A stretch of 32,993 nt of DNA from Kluyvera georgiana ATCC 51603 (GCF_001654985.1 NZ_LXEU01000019.1:1-32993); one strand, 5' to 3'; counted from the first letter of the stretch, positions 9,563-21,224 are shown. Numbers and translations: made by a program. Notes: generated from the letters alone by a model not told the origin.

Positions 9563-10737
9563 GCCTGATTATTGTCGGCGGCGGGATGACCGGTGCGACG
9601 CTGGCGCTGGCGGTATCGCAGCTGACGGCGGGCCGTCTGCCGGTGCATTTGATTGAAGCAGCGGATATTGACGCCGCGCAGCATCCGGGCTTTGATGCCC
9701 GGGCGATAGCGCTGGCTGCGGGCACCTGCCAACAGCTGGCGAAGATCAATCTCTGGCAAGCTATCGCCGACTGCGCCACCCCGATAACCACTGTTCACGT
9801 GAGCGATCGCGGCCATGCCGGGTTTGTCACGCTGGAGGCTCAGGACTACCGTCTAGGGGTGCTGGGCAACGTGGTTGAACTGCACGACGTTGGTCAGCGG
9901 CTGTTCAGCCTGCTGCGCCGCGCCCCCGGCGTGACGCTACACTGCCCATCGCGCATCGCGCAGGTTGAACGCCAGGCTGACGGCGTTAGCGTCACGCTGG
10001 ATAACGGCGAAACGCTGCGCGGCAAACTGCTGGTGGCGGCCGACGGCTCGCGATCAACGCTAGGTGAACGCTGCGGAATTCACTGGCAGAAGGAGCCGTA
10101 TAACCAGCTGGCGGTGATTGCGAACGTTACCACCGCCATCCCGCATCACGGGCGTGCGTTTGAGCGCTTTACCGAGCATGGTCCGCTGGCGATGCTGCCG
10201 ATGTCGCAGAACCGCTGCTCGCTGGTGTGGTGCCATCCACGTGAACGCCACGATGAGGTGCTCGGCTGGTCTGATTCACGTTTCTGTGACGAACTGCAGC
10301 GTGCGTTCGGCTGGCGTTTAGGGCGTATCACGCAGGCCGGTGCGCGAAACGTGTATCCTCTCTCCCTTACCACCGCGACACGTACGGTTTCGCACCGTCT
10401 GGCGCTGGTAGGCAATGCCGCGCAAACGCTGCATCCTATCGCCGGGCAAGGGTTTAACCTCGGCTTGCGCGATGTGATGACGCTGGCGGAAAACCTGGCG
10501 CAGGCGCACGCCGCGCGTCAGGATATCGGCGACTATGCGCTGCTCTGCCAGTACCAGCGTCAGCGGGCGGAGGATAAAGCCGCCACCATCGGCGTTACCG
10601 ATGGGCTGGTGCATCTGTTTGCTAACCGTTGGGTACCGCTGGTTGTCGGGCGCAACGTGGGGCTGATGGCGATGGAATTATTTACCCCTGCCCGTGATGT
10701 ACTGGCGCAGCGGACGCTGGGCTGGGTCGCCCGTTAA
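9559..10737 (+). CDS. ubiH: 2-octaprenyl-6-methoxyphenol hydroxylase UbiH
   Basis: FAD monooxygenase introducing the C1 hydroxyl of the ubiquinone ring, working in the Ubi complex. The 392 residues fit the family. An N-terminal dinucleotide motif (GGGMTGATLAL, residues 6-16), the mid-protein ADGSRST motif and the C-terminal FAD ribityl motif (LVGNAAQTLHPIAGQGFN) appear in the right order. Asn replaces the usual Asp of the GD motif, as in E. coli UbiH. The start overlaps the pepP stop by four bases. Confidence 0.96.
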   Translation: MSLIIVGGGMTGATLALAVSQLTAGRLPVHLIEAADIDAAQHPGFDARAIALAAGTCQQLAKINLWQAIADCATPITTVHVSDRGHAGFVTLEAQDYRLGVLGNVVELHDVGQRLFSLLRRAPGVTLHCPSRIAQVERQADGVSVTLDNGETLRGKLLVAADGSRSTLGERCGIHWQKEPYNQLAVIANVTTAIPHHGRAFERFTEHGPLAMLPMSQNRCSLVWCHPRERHDEVLGWSDSRFCDELQRAFGWRLGRITQAGARNVYPLSLTTATRTVSHRLALVGNAAQTLHPIAGQGFNLGLRDVMTLAENLAQAHAARQDIGDYALLCQYQRQRAEDKAATIGVTDGLVHLFANRWVPLVVGRNVGLMAMELFTPARDVLAQRTLGWVAR

Positions 10738-10755
10738 GAGCTGTAAGGAGTGAAT

Positions 10756-11958
10756 GTGCAAAGTGTTGATGTTGCCATCGTAGGCGGTGGTATGGTCGGG
10801 CTGGCGGTGGCCTGCGGTTTACAGGGCAGCGGCCTGCGGGTTGCCGTGCTGGAACAATCTCTGCCGCAAGCGTTGGCCGCCGATGCGCCGCCTGCGCTGC
10901 GCGTATCCGCCATTAATGCCGGCAGCGAAAAGCTGCTGTCAAAGCTGGATGTCTGGCAGGCGATTGTCGCGCAGCGCGTCAGCCGCTACCACGGCATGGA
11001 AGTGTGGGATAAAGACAGTTTTGGCCGCATTGCGTTTGACGATCGCAGCATGGGCTACAGCCATCTGGGGCATATCGTCGAAAATGCGGTTATTCACCAT
11101 GCGCTGTGGCAGAAAGCCGAGCGTAGCGCGGATATCACCCTGATGGCACCTGCGGAATTGCAGCAGGTCGCCTGGGGCGAAAACGAAGCGTTTCTGACGC
11201 TGAAAGACGGCGGCATGCTGACCGCACGTCTGGTAGTGGGAGCCGATGGCGCCAACTCCTGGCTGCGTAGCAAAGCCGATATACCGCTGACGTTCTGGGA
11301 CTACCGGCATCATGCGCTGGTGGCGACCGTTCGCACCGACGCGCCACACGAGGCGGTAGCACGTCAGAGCTTCCATGGCGACGGCATTCTGGCTTTCCTG
11401 CCGCTTAGCGATCCGCATCTGTGTTCTATCGTCTGGTCGTTGTCGCCGGAAGAGGCGCAGCGGATGCAGCAGGCGGATGAAAGCGAGTTCAACAAAGCGC
11501 TGAACATTGCCTTTGATAACCGCCTGGGGCTGTGTCGGGTGGAGAGCGAGCGGCAGGTTTACCCGCTGACCGGGCGTTACGCGCGCCAGTTTGCCGCGCA
11601 CCGTCTGGCGCTGGTCGGCGACGCGGCGCACACCATTCATCCGCTGGCGGGGCAGGGGGTGAATCTGGGCTTTATGGACGCCGCCGAGTTGATTGAAGAG
11701 CTCAAACGCCTGCACGCGCAGGGGAAAGACATCGGCCAGCATTTCTATCTGCGTCGCTACGAACGCAGCCGTAAGCACAGCGCTGCGCTGATGTTAGCGG
11801 GAATGCAGGGGTTCCGCGAACTGTTTGCCGGCGAGAACCCGGCGAAAAAACTGCTGCGTGATATCGGACTGAAGCTTGCCGATACGCTGCCCGGCGTAAA
11901 ACCACAGCTGATTCGTCAGGCGATGGGCCTGAACGACCTGCCGGAGTGGCTTCGTTAA
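10756..11958 (+). CDS. ubiI: 2-octaprenylphenol hydroxylase UbiI (VisC)
   Basis: FAD monooxygenase for C5 hydroxylation of the ubiquinone ring; paralogue of the preceding UbiH. A GTG at 10756 is chosen because AAGGAG (10745-10750) is correctly spaced from it and the protein becomes 400 residues (VQSVDVAIVGGGMVG), as in E. coli; the GTG at 10750 would overlap the ribosome site. Motifs: GGGMVGLAVA at the N-terminus, GADGANSWLR in the middle and VGDAAHTIHPLAGQGVNLG near residue 290. The gap from ubiH is only 18 bp, so the two are co-transcribed. Confidence 0.97.
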   Translation: MQSVDVAIVGGGMVGLAVACGLQGSGLRVAVLEQSLPQALAADAPPALRVSAINAGSEKLLSKLDVWQAIVAQRVSRYHGMEVWDKDSFGRIAFDDRSMGYSHLGHIVENAVIHHALWQKAERSADITLMAPAELQQVAWGENEAFLTLKDGGMLTARLVVGADGANSWLRSKADIPLTFWDYRHHALVATVRTDAPHEAVARQSFHGDGILAFLPLSDPHLCSIVWSLSPEEAQRMQQADESEFNKALNIAFDNRLGLCRVESERQVYPLTGRYARQFAAHRLALVGDAAHTIHPLAGQGVNLGFMDAAELIEELKRLHAQGKDIGQHFYLRRYERSRKHSAALMLAGMQGFRELFAGENPAKKLLRDIGLKLADTLPGVKPQLIRQAMGLNDLPEWLR

Positions 11959-11973
11959 GTCGCTCACACTTTT

Positions 11974-11997
11974 ACTCCCGGTGGTTCCACCGGGAGT
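11974..11997. terminator. Strong hairpin after ubiI
   Basis: ACTCCCGGT (11974-11982) pairs with ACCGGGAGT (11989-11997), plus one inner G-C pair. The following bases are C-rich rather than T-rich, so this is a weak intrinsic terminator or an mRNA 3'-end stabiliser. Confidence 0.55.
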
Positions 11998-12016
11998 CTT
12001 CCCCCTCATTTGAAAA

Positions 12017-12050
12017 ATTCTAATTTCACCCATTTTTTCGCATTAGTTTT
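12017..12050 (+). promoter_or_regulatory. Distal GcvA-type sites of the gcv operon
   Basis: CTAAT (12020-12024) and its inverse ATTAG (12042-12046) lie about 230-260 bp before the likely transcription start. GcvA of E. coli recognises CTAAT cores at two far-upstream sites and one promoter-proximal site; the spacing here is comparable. The surrounding AT-rich DNA (12000-12200) suits Lrp wrapping. Confidence 0.5.
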
Positions 12051-12207
12051 ATTAATCCATCAAATTTAATGTTACGGGAAAGTCGCCCTGTTTTTCGCAG
12101 TAAATATTATCTTATGCTGAATTGTTAACCATTATTGTTAATTAAATGTGGTGTAATTCGCTTTTTTCCAGTTGATTCCTCTGTATGCTTTTTGGCGACT
12201 TTTGGTC

Positions 12208-12222
12208 ATAAGCTAATGTGAT
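12208..12222 (+). promoter_or_regulatory. Proximal GcvA-type site
   Basis: A CTAAT core (12213-12217) about 60 bp before the predicted gcv start, matching the third, promoter-proximal GcvA site in E. coli. Confidence 0.45.
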
Positions 12223-12274
12223 GTCCCTTTTTTCCTGATGGTTTAGCACGGTGTTCGGTGGTAAGTTCAGGGAA

Positions 12275-12290
12275 AAGAGAACGTTTGCGT
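12275..12290 (-). promoter_or_regulatory. PurR operator in the gcv leader
   Basis: Read on the minus strand, ACGCAAACGTTCTCTT fits the PurR consensus (ANGCAANCGTTTNCNT) with one change. In E. coli PurR binds the gcv start region, linking glycine cleavage, a one-carbon source, to purine supply. Confidence 0.7.
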
Positions 12291-12350
12291 CGGTGCCTGG
12301 ACGGGCGTCGGCGCGTGTTTTTGTGGTGCGATATATTCAACGAGGACATG

Positions 12351-13445
12351 ATGGCTCAACAAACGCCTTTGTATGACCAGCACGTGTTATGTGGCGCACG
12401 TATGGTGGATTTCCACGGCTGGATGATGCCGCTGCACTATGGGTCGCAGATTGATGAGCACCATGCGGTGCGTACCGACGCCGGGATGTTCGATGTGTCG
12501 CATATGACGATCGTCGATTTGCACGGCCCGCGCACCCGCGAGTTTCTACGCTATCTGCTGGCCAACGACGTGGCGAAGCTCACCAAACCCGGCAAAGCAC
12601 TTTATAGCGGGATGTTGAACGCATCGGGCGGCGTGATTGATGACCTGATCGTTTACTACCTCACCGAAGATTTCTTCCGCCTCGTCGTTAACTCCGCCAC
12701 CCGCGAAAAAGACCTCTCCTGGATTACCCAACACGCTGAACCTTATGCCATTGATATCACCGTTCGTGACGACCTGTCGCTGATTGCGGTGCAGGGGCCA
12801 AATGCGCAGGCGAAAGCGGGCACGCTGTTTAGCGATGAACAACGCCACGCGGTAGAAGGCATGAAGCCATTCTTTGGCGTGCAGGCGGGCGATTTCTTTA
12901 TCGCCACCACCGGCTATACCGGCGAAGCGGGCTATGAAATCGCCCTGCCGAAAGCGCAGGCGGCGGATTTCTGGCAGCAGCTGGTCCAGGCGGGCGTGAA
13001 GCCTTGCGGCCTGGGCGCGCGCGATACGCTGCGTTTAGAGGCCGGCATGAACCTGTATGGCCAGGAGATGGACGAAAGCGTCTCTCCGCTGGCGGCCAAC
13101 ATGGGCTGGACCATCGCCTGGGAACCGGCTGACCGCAACTTTATCGGTCGCGACGTGCTGGAGCTGGAACGTGAAAAAGGCACCGACCAACTGGTGGGCC
13201 TGGTGATGACCGAAAAAGGCGTGCTGCGCGGCGAACTGACGGTGCGTTTTACCGATGATAACGGCAATGCGCGTGAAGGTGTGATCACCAGCGGGACTTT
13301 CTCGCCGACCTTAGGCCATAGTATTGCGCTGGCTCGCGTCCCTCAGGGCATTGGCGAGACGGCAATTGTGCAAATCCGTAACCGTGAAATGCCGGTGAAG
13401 GTCACCAAACCTGTTTTTGTACGTAACGGCAAGGCCGTGGCGTAA
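12351..13445 (+). CDS. gcvT: Glycine cleavage system T protein (aminomethyltransferase)
   Basis: Transfers the methylene group from lipoyl-bound aminomethyl on GcvH to tetrahydrofolate, releasing ammonia. The start at 12351 ([11 protein letters not shown]) after GAGGAC gives 364 residues, exactly the E. coli length. An ATG immediately before it and an open frame further up are less likely. The folate-binding core ([28 protein letters not shown]) and the C-terminal GCV_T barrel are intact. First gene of the gcvTHP operon, after a 392-bp control region. Distant paralogue of YgfZ encoded 9 kb away. Confidence 0.98.
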   Translation: MAQQTPLYDQHVLCGARMVDFHGWMMPLHYGSQIDEHHAVRTDAGMFDVSHMTIVDLHGPRTREFLRYLLANDVAKLTKPGKALYSGMLNASGGVIDDLIVYYLTEDFFRLVVNSATREKDLSWITQHAEPYAIDITVRDDLSLIAVQGPNAQAKAGTLFSDEQRHAVEGMKPFFGVQAGDFFIATTGYTGEAGYEIALPKAQAADFWQQLVQAGVKPCGLGARDTLRLEAGMNLYGQEMDESVSPLAANMGWTIAWEPADRNFIGRDVLELEREKGTDQLVGLVMTEKGVLRGELTVRFTDDNGNAREGVITSGTFSPTLGHSIALARVPQGIGETAIVQIRNREMPVKVTKPVFVRNGKAVA

Positions 13446-13471
13446 CCGATTATTATTCTGGAGATTTTTTG

Positions 13472-13861
13472 ATGAGCAACGTACCAGCAGAACTGAAATA
13501 CAGTAAAGAACACGAATGGCTGCGCAAAGAAGCAGACGGCAGCTACACCGTGGGGATCACCGAGCACGCGCAGGAGTTACTGGGCGACATGGTGTTTGTT
13601 GACCTGCCGGAAGTCGGCGCGACCGTCAGCGCGGGCGACGACTGCGCGGTGGCGGAGTCCGTGAAAGCGGCTTCCGATATCTACGCGCCAATCAGCGGTG
13701 AAATCGTTGCGGTTAATGAAGAACTGGGTGATTCACCGGAGCTGGTAAACAGCGAACCGTACGCCGGCGGCTGGATCTTCAAGATCAAGGCCAGCGACGA
13801 AGCGGAAGTTGCCGCACTGCTGGACGCGACCGCATACGAAGCCCTGTTAGAAGACGAATAA
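13472..13861 (+). CDS. gcvH: Glycine cleavage system H protein
   Basis: Small lipoyl carrier that shuttles the aminomethyl group between GcvP, GcvT and lipoamide dehydrogenase. It has 129 residues, as in E. coli. The lipoylated lysine is K65 in AESVKAASD. The start at 13472 follows GGAG (13460-13463); the TTG codon just before is ignored. It lies 26 bp after gcvT. Confidence 0.98.
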   Translation: MSNVPAELKYSKEHEWLRKEADGSYTVGITEHAQELLGDMVFVDLPEVGATVSAGDDCAVAESVKAASDIYAPISGEIVAVNEELGDSPELVNSEPYAGGWIFKIKASDEAEVAALLDATAYEALLEDE

Positions 13862-13869
13862 CGGTTTTC

Positions 13870-13904
13870 CCCCTCTCCCTCCGGGAGAGGGCCGGGGTGA
13901 GGGT
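13870..13904. repeat. Hairpin repeat inside the gcv operon
   Basis: CCCTCTCCC (13871-13879) pairs perfectly with GGGAGAGGG (13883-13891) over a TCC loop, followed by CCGGGGTGAGGG. This is the form of a dispersed intergenic palindrome common in enterobacteria. No T run follows, so it is more likely to adjust mRNA stability between gcvH and gcvP than to stop transcription. Confidence 0.65.
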
Positions 13905-13984
13905 ATGTTCGCACTGTCACCCCAAACCTCTTCCTCTGGAAGATGAAATCTTAAAATCACCGCACGTTTCAGGAACCATCGCTC

Positions 13985-16858
13985 ATGACACAGACTTTAA
14001 GCCAGCTTGAAAACCGTGGCGCGTTTATTGAACGTCACATCGGGCCGGATGCCCAGCAGCAGCAAGAGATGCTCAAAACGGTTGGCGCGGATTCACTCAA
14101 CGCACTGATTGAACAGATCGTGCCGAAAGATATCCAGCTTGCCACGCCGCCGCAGGTAGGCGAGGCCACCACAGAATTCGCCGCGCTGGCGGAGCTGAAG
14201 GCGATTGCGGGTCGCAACAAGCGCTTTAAGTCGTACATTGGCATGGGCTACACCCCGGTGCAGCTGCCGCCAGTCATCCTGCGCAACATGCTGGAAAACC
14301 CGGGCTGGTACACCGCTTATACTCCGTATCAACCGGAAGTGTCTCAGGGCCGCCTTGAAGCGCTGCTTAACTTCCAGCAGGTTACGCTGGATCTGACCGG
14401 TCTCGATATGGCTTCCGCTTCCCTGCTGGATGAAGCGACTGCCGCCGCAGAAGCGATGGCGATGGCCAAGCGCGTAAGCAAGCTGAAGAACGCAAATCGC
14501 TTCTTCGTTGCGGCTGATGTCCATCCGCAAACGCTGGACGTGGTTCGTACTCGTGCGGAAACCTTTGGTTTTGACGTTATCGTCGATGACGCCGACAAAG
14601 CGCTGGAGCATCAGGACGTCTTTGGCGTACTGCTGCAGCAGGTGGGTACTACTGGCGAAGTGCATGATTACAGCAAACTGATTGCAGAACTGAAATCCCG
14701 CAAAGTGGTGGTGAGCGTTGCCGCTGACTTTATGGCGCTGGTGTTGTTAACTGCGCCGGGTAAACAAGGCGCGGACATTGTCTTCGGCTCAGCCCAGCGC
14801 TTCGGTGTTCCGATGGGCTACGGTGGCCCGCACGCGGCATTCTTTGCCGCTAAAGATGAATTCAAACGCGCCATGCCGGGCCGTATTATCGGCGTATCGA
14901 AAGATGCGGCGGGCAATACCGCACTGCGCATGGCGATGCAGACTCGCGAGCAGCACATTCGCCGCGAGAAAGCTAACTCCAACATCTGTACCTCTCAGGT
15001 GCTGCTGGCCAACATTGCCAGCCTGTACGCGGTCTTCCACGGTCCGGTTGGCCTGAAACGTATCGCGAACCGTATTCATCGCCTGACCGATATTCTGGCG
15101 ACCGGCCTGCAGCAGAAAGGGCTGAAGCTGCGCCATGCGCACTTCTTCGATACCCTGTGCGTGGAAGTGGCGGATAAAGCGGCGGTGCTGGCGCGCGCGC
15201 AGGTTGCCGAAATTAACCTGCGTAGCGACATTATTAATGCCGTCGGCGTGACGCTGAACGAAACTACCACCCGTGAAGACGTGCTGGCGCTGTTTAGCGT
15301 GATCCTGGGTGAAAACCACGGCCTGGATATCGACACGCTCGATAAAGACGTGGCGCTCGACAGCCGCTCTATTCAGAGCAGCATGCTGCGTGACGATGCG
15401 ATCCTCGCGCATCCGGTCTTTAATCGCTACCACAGCGAAACCGAGATGATGCGCTACATGCACTCGCTGGAGCGTAAAGATCTGGCGCTGAACCAGGCGA
15501 TGATTCCGCTGGGTTCCTGCACCATGAAACTGAACGCCGCAGCAGAAATGATCCCAATCACCTGGCCGGAATTTGCCGAACTGCACCCGTTCTGCCCGGT
15601 TGATCAGGCCGAGGGCTACCATCAGATGATCGGTCAGCTTTCCGAGTGGCTGGTGAAACTGACCGGCTACGACGCGCTGTGCATGCAGCCGAACTCCGGT
15701 GCGCAGGGCGAGTACGCGGGCCTGCTGGCGATTCGTCACTATCATGAAAGCCGCAACGACGGCCATCGTGATATCTGCCTGATTCCAAGTTCTGCTCACG
15801 GTACTAACCCGGCTTCCGCGCAGATGGCGGGGATGCAGGTCGTGGTCGTGGCCTGCGATAAGAACGGTAACATCGATCTGGCGGATCTGCGCGCGAAGGC
15901 GGAGCAGCATGCCGACAATCTTTCCTGCATCATGGTGACCTATCCGTCCACCCACGGCGTGTATGAAGAAACCATCCGTGAAGTGTGCGAAATCGTGCAC
16001 CAGTTCGGCGGCCAGGTATACCTCGATGGCGCGAACATGAACGCTCAGGTGGGTATTACTTCTCCGGGCTTTATCGGCGCGGACGTTTCGCACCTCAACC
16101 TGCACAAAACCTTCTGCATTCCGCACGGCGGCGGCGGCCCAGGTATGGGACCTATCGGCGTGAAATCTCACCTGGCGCCGTTCGTGCCGGGCCACAGCGT
16201 GGTGCATATTGAAGGCATGCTGACCCGTCAGGGCGCGGTATCCGCAGCGCCGTTCGGCAGCGCGTCTATTCTGCCTATCAGCTGGATGTATATCCGTATG
16301 ATGGGCGCGGAAGGGCTGAAGCAGGCAAGCCAGGTGGCGATCCTCAACGCCAACTACATTGCTACCCGCCTGAGAGACGCTTATCCGGTGCTGTATACCG
16401 GTAGCCATGGCCACGTGGCGCATGAATGTATTCTGGATATTCGTCCGCTGAAAGAAGAGACCGGCATCAGCGAGCTGGATATCGCCAAGCGCCTGATCGA
16501 CTACGGTTTCCATGCGCCGACCATGTCCTTCCCTGTGGCGGGTACCCTGATGGTTGAGCCGACGGAGTCTGAAGGTAAAGCTGAACTGGACCGCTTTATC
16601 GACGCGATGCTGGCGATTCGCAGTGAAATCGACCGCGTGAAAGCGGGCGAGTGGACGCTGGAAGATAACCCGCTGGTGAACTCTCCGCACACCCAGAATG
16701 AGCTGGTGGCCGAGTGGAATCACGGTTATAGCCGCGAGCTGGCCGTTTTCCCGGCGGGCATGGCGAACAAATACTGGCCGACCGTAAAACGTCTTGATGA
16801 TGTTTACGGCGACCGTAACCTGTTCTGCTCCTGTGTACCGATGAGCGAATACCAGTAA
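13985..16858 (+). CDS. gcvP: Glycine dehydrogenase (decarboxylating), P protein
   Basis: PLP enzyme that decarboxylates glycine and loads the aminomethyl group onto GcvH. The 957 residues equal the E. coli length, so both the N-terminal and the C-terminal (catalytic) aminotransferase-like halves are complete. The PLP lysine is K708 in [13 protein letters not shown], followed by the glycine-rich [11 protein letters not shown] loop. An AGGAAC ribosome site lies 123 bp after gcvH. The large frame on the opposite strand is a codon-bias shadow. Confidence 0.98.
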   Translation: MTQTLSQLENRGAFIERHIGPDAQQQQEMLKTVGADSLNALIEQIVPKDIQLATPPQVGEATTEFAALAELKAIAGRNKRFKSYIGMGYTPVQLPPVILRNMLENPGWYTAYTPYQPEVSQGRLEALLNFQQVTLDLTGLDMASASLLDEATAAAEAMAMAKRVSKLKNANRFFVAADVHPQTLDVVRTRAETFGFDVIVDDADKALEHQDVFGVLLQQVGTTGEVHDYSKLIAELKSRKVVVSVAADFMALVLLTAPGKQGADIVFGSAQRFGVPMGYGGPHAAFFAAKDEFKRAMPGRIIGVSKDAAGNTALRMAMQTREQHIRREKANSNICTSQVLLANIASLYAVFHGPVGLKRIANRIHRLTDILATGLQQKGLKLRHAHFFDTLCVEVADKAAVLARAQVAEINLRSDIINAVGVTLNETTTREDVLALFSVILGENHGLDIDTLDKDVALDSRSIQSSMLRDDAILAHPVFNRYHSETEMMRYMHSLERKDLALNQAMIPLGSCTMKLNAAAEMIPITWPEFAELHPFCPVDQAEGYHQMIGQLSEWLVKLTGYDALCMQPNSGAQGEYAGLLAIRHYHESRNDGHRDICLIPSSAHGTNPASAQMAGMQVVVVACDKNGNIDLADLRAKAEQHADNLSCIMVTYPSTHGVYEETIREVCEIVHQFGGQVYLDGANMNAQVGITSPGFIGADVSHLNLHKTFCIPHGGGGPGMGPIGVKSHLAPFVPGHSVVHIEGMLTRQGAVSAAPFGSASILPISWMYIRMMGAEGLKQASQVAILNANYIATRLRDAYPVLYTGSHGHVAHECILDIRPLKEETGISELDIAKRLIDYGFHAPTMSFPVAGTLMVEPTESEGKAELDRFIDAMLAIRSEIDRVKAGEWTLEDNPLVNSPHTQNELVAEWNHGYSRELAVFPAGMANKYWPTVKRLDDVYGDRNLFCSCVPMSEYQ

Positions 16859-16880
16859 TCCATTGATTGCACTATCTTCT

Positions 16881-16906
16881 AAAGGCGCTACGGCGCCTTT
16901 ATTTTT
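16881..16906 (+). terminator. Terminator of the gcvTHP operon
   Basis: AAAGGCGC (16881-16888) pairs with GCGCCTTT (16893-16900) over TACG, followed by ATTTTT. It lies immediately before the ygfF ribosome site, so any ygfF expression from the gcv promoter must read through it. Confidence 0.85.
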
Positions 16907-16917
16907 GGGAGAAATGT

Positions 16918-17661
16918 ATGGCTCTTGCATTAGTGACCGGCGCCAGCCGGGGGATTGGCCGGGCTACCGCGCTACAGCTGGCACAGGAAGGGTATACGGT
17001 GGCGGTGAATTATCACCGGAACGCGCAGGCGGCGGATGAGGTGGTTGATGCTATTACGGCCGCAGGCGGTAAAGCGTTTGCGGTGCAGGCGGATATTGGC
17101 GATGAGGCGCAGGTGGAAGCGATGTTTGCCCTGCTCGACAAGCAACCGGAACCGTTGATGGCGTTGGTGAATAATGCTGGGGTGTTGTTCACCCAAAGCC
17201 GCGTAGAGGCGTTAACCGCTGAGCGGATTAATCGGGTGTTAACCACCAATGTGACCGGCTATTTCCTGTGCTGTCGGGGAGCGGTAAAGCGCATGGCGAT
17301 ACCGTACGGCGGGAAGGGCGGGGCGATTGTCAATGTCTCCTCGGCCGCGGCGCGCCTTGGATCGCCGGGCGAGTATGTCGACTATGCCGCGTCGAAAGGG
17401 GCGATTGACACGCTGACTACCGGGCTGTCGATTGAAGTGGCGGCGCAGGGGATTCGCGTGAACGGCGTCAGGCCAGGCTTTATCTATACCGAAATGCATG
17501 CCGACGGCGGCGAGCCGGGGCGCGTTGACCGGGTAAAATCCGTCCTGCCGATGCAGCGCGGCGGCCAGCCGGAAGAAGTGGCGCAGGCGATTGTCTGGTT
17601 GCTGAGCGACAAGGCGTCGTATGTGACGGGGAGTTTTATTGAGCTGGCGGGTGGAAAATAG
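16918..17661 (+). CDS. ygfF: Short-chain dehydrogenase/reductase YgfF
   Basis: NAD(P)-dependent SDR oxidoreductase of unknown substrate (glucose-1-dehydrogenase-like in annotation). The start at 16918 (MALALVTGASRGIG) follows GGGAG and gives 247 residues, as in E. coli. Cofactor motif TGASRGIG (residues 7-14), NNAG near 85, catalytic Ser and the YxxxK motif (YAASK) are all present, as is the PG motif after the active site. It lies 60 bp after gcvP but behind a terminator. No evidence in the sequence for its substrate. Confidence 0.93.
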   Translation: MALALVTGASRGIGRATALQLAQEGYTVAVNYHRNAQAADEVVDAITAAGGKAFAVQADIGDEAQVEAMFALLDKQPEPLMALVNNAGVLFTQSRVEALTAERINRVLTTNVTGYFLCCRGAVKRMAIPYGGKGGAIVNVSSAAARLGSPGEYVDYAASKGAIDTLTTGLSIEVAAQGIRVNGVRPGFIYTEMHADGGEPGRVDRVKSVLPMQRGGQPEEVAQAIVWLLSDKASYVTGSFIELAGGK

Positions 17662-17670
17662 CGTTTTGAT

Positions 17671-17750
17671 TGCCGGATGGCGGCGTAAACGCCTTATCCG
17701 GCCTACAGGTTAAGTTTCCGCAGGCCGGATAAGCGCAGCGCCATCCGGCA
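17671..17750. repeat. BIME: two inverted REP elements
   Basis: REP 1 (17671-17707, GCCGGATGGCGGCGTAAACG then CCTTATCCGGCCTACA) and an inverted REP 2 (about 17719-17750, GCAGGCCGGATAAGCGCAGC then GCCATCCGGC). They lie between the convergent genes ygfF and bglA. Such units bind gyrase or IHF and protect mRNA 3' ends in E. coli. Confidence 0.9.
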
Positions 17751-17754
17751 AAAA

Positions 17755-19231
<1,477 letters not shown>

Positions 19232-19308
19232 CAAAGGAATATTAAATGTCACGATATAACAAATTACCCTTCAGGGCATATGTTACATCGAAAAAACACC
19301 CTGTATTT

Positions 19309-20037
19309 TTATGCTAATTTCTTCGCCAGTTTGCGGCCTAATGACTCCAGAATATAGATAACCGGAATCTGCGTCGTAATATCGTAAACGCCGGCAATAC
19401 GCGTTTGTGATACGTGCCAGGAGAGATTGAAATCCGCCAGTTTCGCCAGACGCGAGTGTTCATGGCTGGTGATCGACATGACTTTACAGTGGTGCAGGCT
19501 AAACTGGCTGGCAAAACGGAGGATCTCTTCGGTTTCGCCAGAGACGGAAAGCACAATGGCCAGCGCATTTTTGGCCATGTCATTGGTGACCGGAAAATAA
19601 GGATCGTCGATATGATTACTGAATTTTCCAATATTAGAAAAGAACCGCGCACCATATTTCGCTAATGACCCTGAAGTCCCCGCGCCGACAAAAATAATAC
19701 GCTCAGAGGTGAGAATAACGTCGACCGCGCGATCCAGCAGTTTATCAAACTCATCATTATTGACGCTTTTGAAAAAGCTGATAATTTCACTGGCGCCGAA
19801 ATTAGTCTGCTGCGGTTCTTCCTGCTCCAGATATAATTTGAAGCGAACGCGAAACTCCGAGTAGCCATCGCAGTTGAGCTTGCGGCAGAAGCGCATCACC
19901 GTGGTGGTGGAGACGCCCGCCGCGTCGGCCAGCTCACGAATGGTCATGTACATTACCGTGTCGCGATTTTTGATGACATAGTGATAGACCATCATCTCAA
20001 GATTATTGAGGCTGGCGATAGCGGCGTGGGAGAACAT
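19309..20037 (-). CDS. RpiR/MurR-family transcription regulator
   Basis: HTH plus SIS-domain regulator of sugar-phosphate metabolism. The N-terminal RpiR HTH (about 1-75, TIRELADAAGVSTTTVMRFC) is followed by a SIS domain (about 100-230, with FVGAGTSGSLAKYGARF and LSVSGETEEILRFA) that binds phosphosugars. The ATG at 20037 (MFSHAAIASLNN) gives 242 residues; a GTG two codons earlier (20043) is the alternative, and neither has a strong ribosome site. It lies 120 bp upstream of bglA, same strand, so control of bglA by 6-phospho-glucosides is a reasonable inference. K-12 lacks this gene here as far as I recall. Confidence 0.9.
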   Translation of the reverse strand: MFSHAAIASLNNLEMMVYHYVIKNRDTVMYMTIRELADAAGVSTTTVMRFCRKLNCDGYSEFRVRFKLYLEQEEPQQTNFGASEIISFFKSVNNDEFDKLLDRAVDVILTSERIIFVGAGTSGSLAKYGARFFSNIGKFSNHIDDPYFPVTNDMAKNALAIVLSVSGETEEILRFASQFSLHHCKVMSITSHEHSRLAKLADFNLSWHVSQTRIAGVYDITTQIPVIYILESLGRKLAKKLA

Positions 20038-20088
20038 GCTCACGGTGGCGGATACTCGTTAATTTGAAAACCTAAAGGGAATAATACC

Positions 20089-20403
20089 ATGCAGCCTAAC
20101 GACATCACTTTTTTTCAGCGCTTTCAGGATGACATTGTTGCCGGGCGCAAGACCATTACGCTGCGCGATGCGGCAGAATCCCATTTCAAAACCGGCGATA
20201 TTTTGCGTGTCGGGCGCTATGAAGATGACGGGTACTTCTGCACGATTGAAGTCCTTGCCACCTCAACCGTAACCCTGGATACCCTCACCGAACGCCACGC
20301 GGAGCAGGAAAACATGACGCTTCCGCAGCTTAAACAGGTGATTACCGACATCTACCCCGGTGAGAACACCTTTTATGTTATTGAATTTAAATGTATTAAA
20401 TGA
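20089..20403 (+). CDS. yqfB: N4-acetylcytidine amidohydrolase YqfB
   Basis: Small ASCH-domain amidohydrolase that removes acetate from N4-acetylcytidine, a product of tRNA turnover. The 104 residues match E. coli (103). The catalytic K21, T24 and E74 reported for the E. coli enzyme are all conserved (AGRKTIT, HAEQE). The AAAGGGAA ribosome site is well placed. Divergent from the RpiR-type gene with about 50 bp between starts. Confidence 0.95.
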   Translation: MQPNDITFFQRFQDDIVAGRKTITLRDAAESHFKTGDILRVGRYEDDGYFCTIEVLATSTVTLDTLTERHAEQENMTLPQLKQVITDIYPGENTFYVIEFKCIK

Positions 20404-20561
20404 AAATGCGTACACCTGTTAGTTGAATGAGTTTGTTAACTTATTGATTATTCGTATTTTACAAAAAATCACCTTTTTATTTTAGCTTACATGTGTTCAC
20501 TGGAACCATTCTCAGTTACGCTAGTGCCGTTGCTTGATTTGTCGTTCGCCCGGAGCGCGTA

Positions 20562-21224
20562 ATGGATAAGAAACCACTCATTCAGCAGGGATACTCTCTG
20601 GCAGAGGAAGTTGCCAATAGCATTAGTCACGGTGTCGGTTTTGTGCTCGGCATCGTCGGGCTGGTTTTGTTGCTGGTGCAGGCCGTTGACGCCAATGCCA
20701 GCGCGACCGCCATCACCAGCTATAGCCTGTACGGCGGCAGCATGATCCTGCTGTTTCTCGCCTCGACGCTGTACCACGCCATTCCTTCGCAGCGGGCTAA
20801 AGTCTGGCTGAAGAAATTCGACCACTGCGCCATCTACCTGCTGATTGCCGGTACCTACACGCCGTTTCTGCTGGTGGGGTTAGATTCTCCGCTCGCCCGC
20901 GGGTTGATGATTGTTATCTGGAGCCTGGCACTGCTGGGGATTCTGTTTAAGCTGACCATCGCGCATCGCTTTAAGGTGCTGTCGCTGGTGACCTATCTGA
21001 CCATGGGTTGGCTATCGCTGATTGTGGTATATCAGCTGGCGGTGAAGCTGGCGATTGGCGGCGTGACGCTGCTGGCGGTCGGGGGGGTAGTGTATTCGCT
21101 GGGGGTGATTTTTTATGTCTGCAAGCGGATTCCGTACAACCACGCTATCTGGCACGCGTTTGTACTGGGCGGTAGCGCTTGCCATTTTCTGGCGATTTAT
21201 CTGTACGTGGGCCAACACGCCTAG
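20562..21224 (+). CDS. yqfA: Hemolysin III (TrhA/YqfA) family membrane protein
   Basis: Seven-helix inner-membrane protein of the PAQR/HlyIII family; implicated in membrane energetics, not in true haemolysis. It has 220 residues (219 in E. coli). Family metal-site residues are visible: NSISHGVG near the N-terminus, STLYHAI, KKFDHC, and the C-terminal pair in [17 protein letters not shown] (20552-20555) precedes the ATG. The 158-bp gap after yqfB is AT-rich and probably contains its promoter, but no clear boxes can be chosen. Confidence 0.93.
   Translation: MDKKPLIQQGYSLAEEVANSISHGVGFVLGIVGLVLLLVQAVDANASATAITSYSLYGGSMILLFLASTLYHAIPSQRAKVWLKKFDHCAIYLLIAGTYTPFLLVGLDSPLARGLMIVIWSLALLGILFKLTIAHRFKVLSLVTYLTMGWLSLIVVYQLAVKLAIGGVTLLAVGGVVYSLGVIFYVCKRIPYNHAIWHAFVLGGSACHFLAIYLYVGQHA

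Noticed and set aside
14789..16930. A 713-codon open frame on the minus strand opposite gcvP
   Set aside because: It mirrors the codon bias of gcvP, has no recognisable domain, and no ribosome site was apparent. GC-rich third positions leave the antisense frame open.
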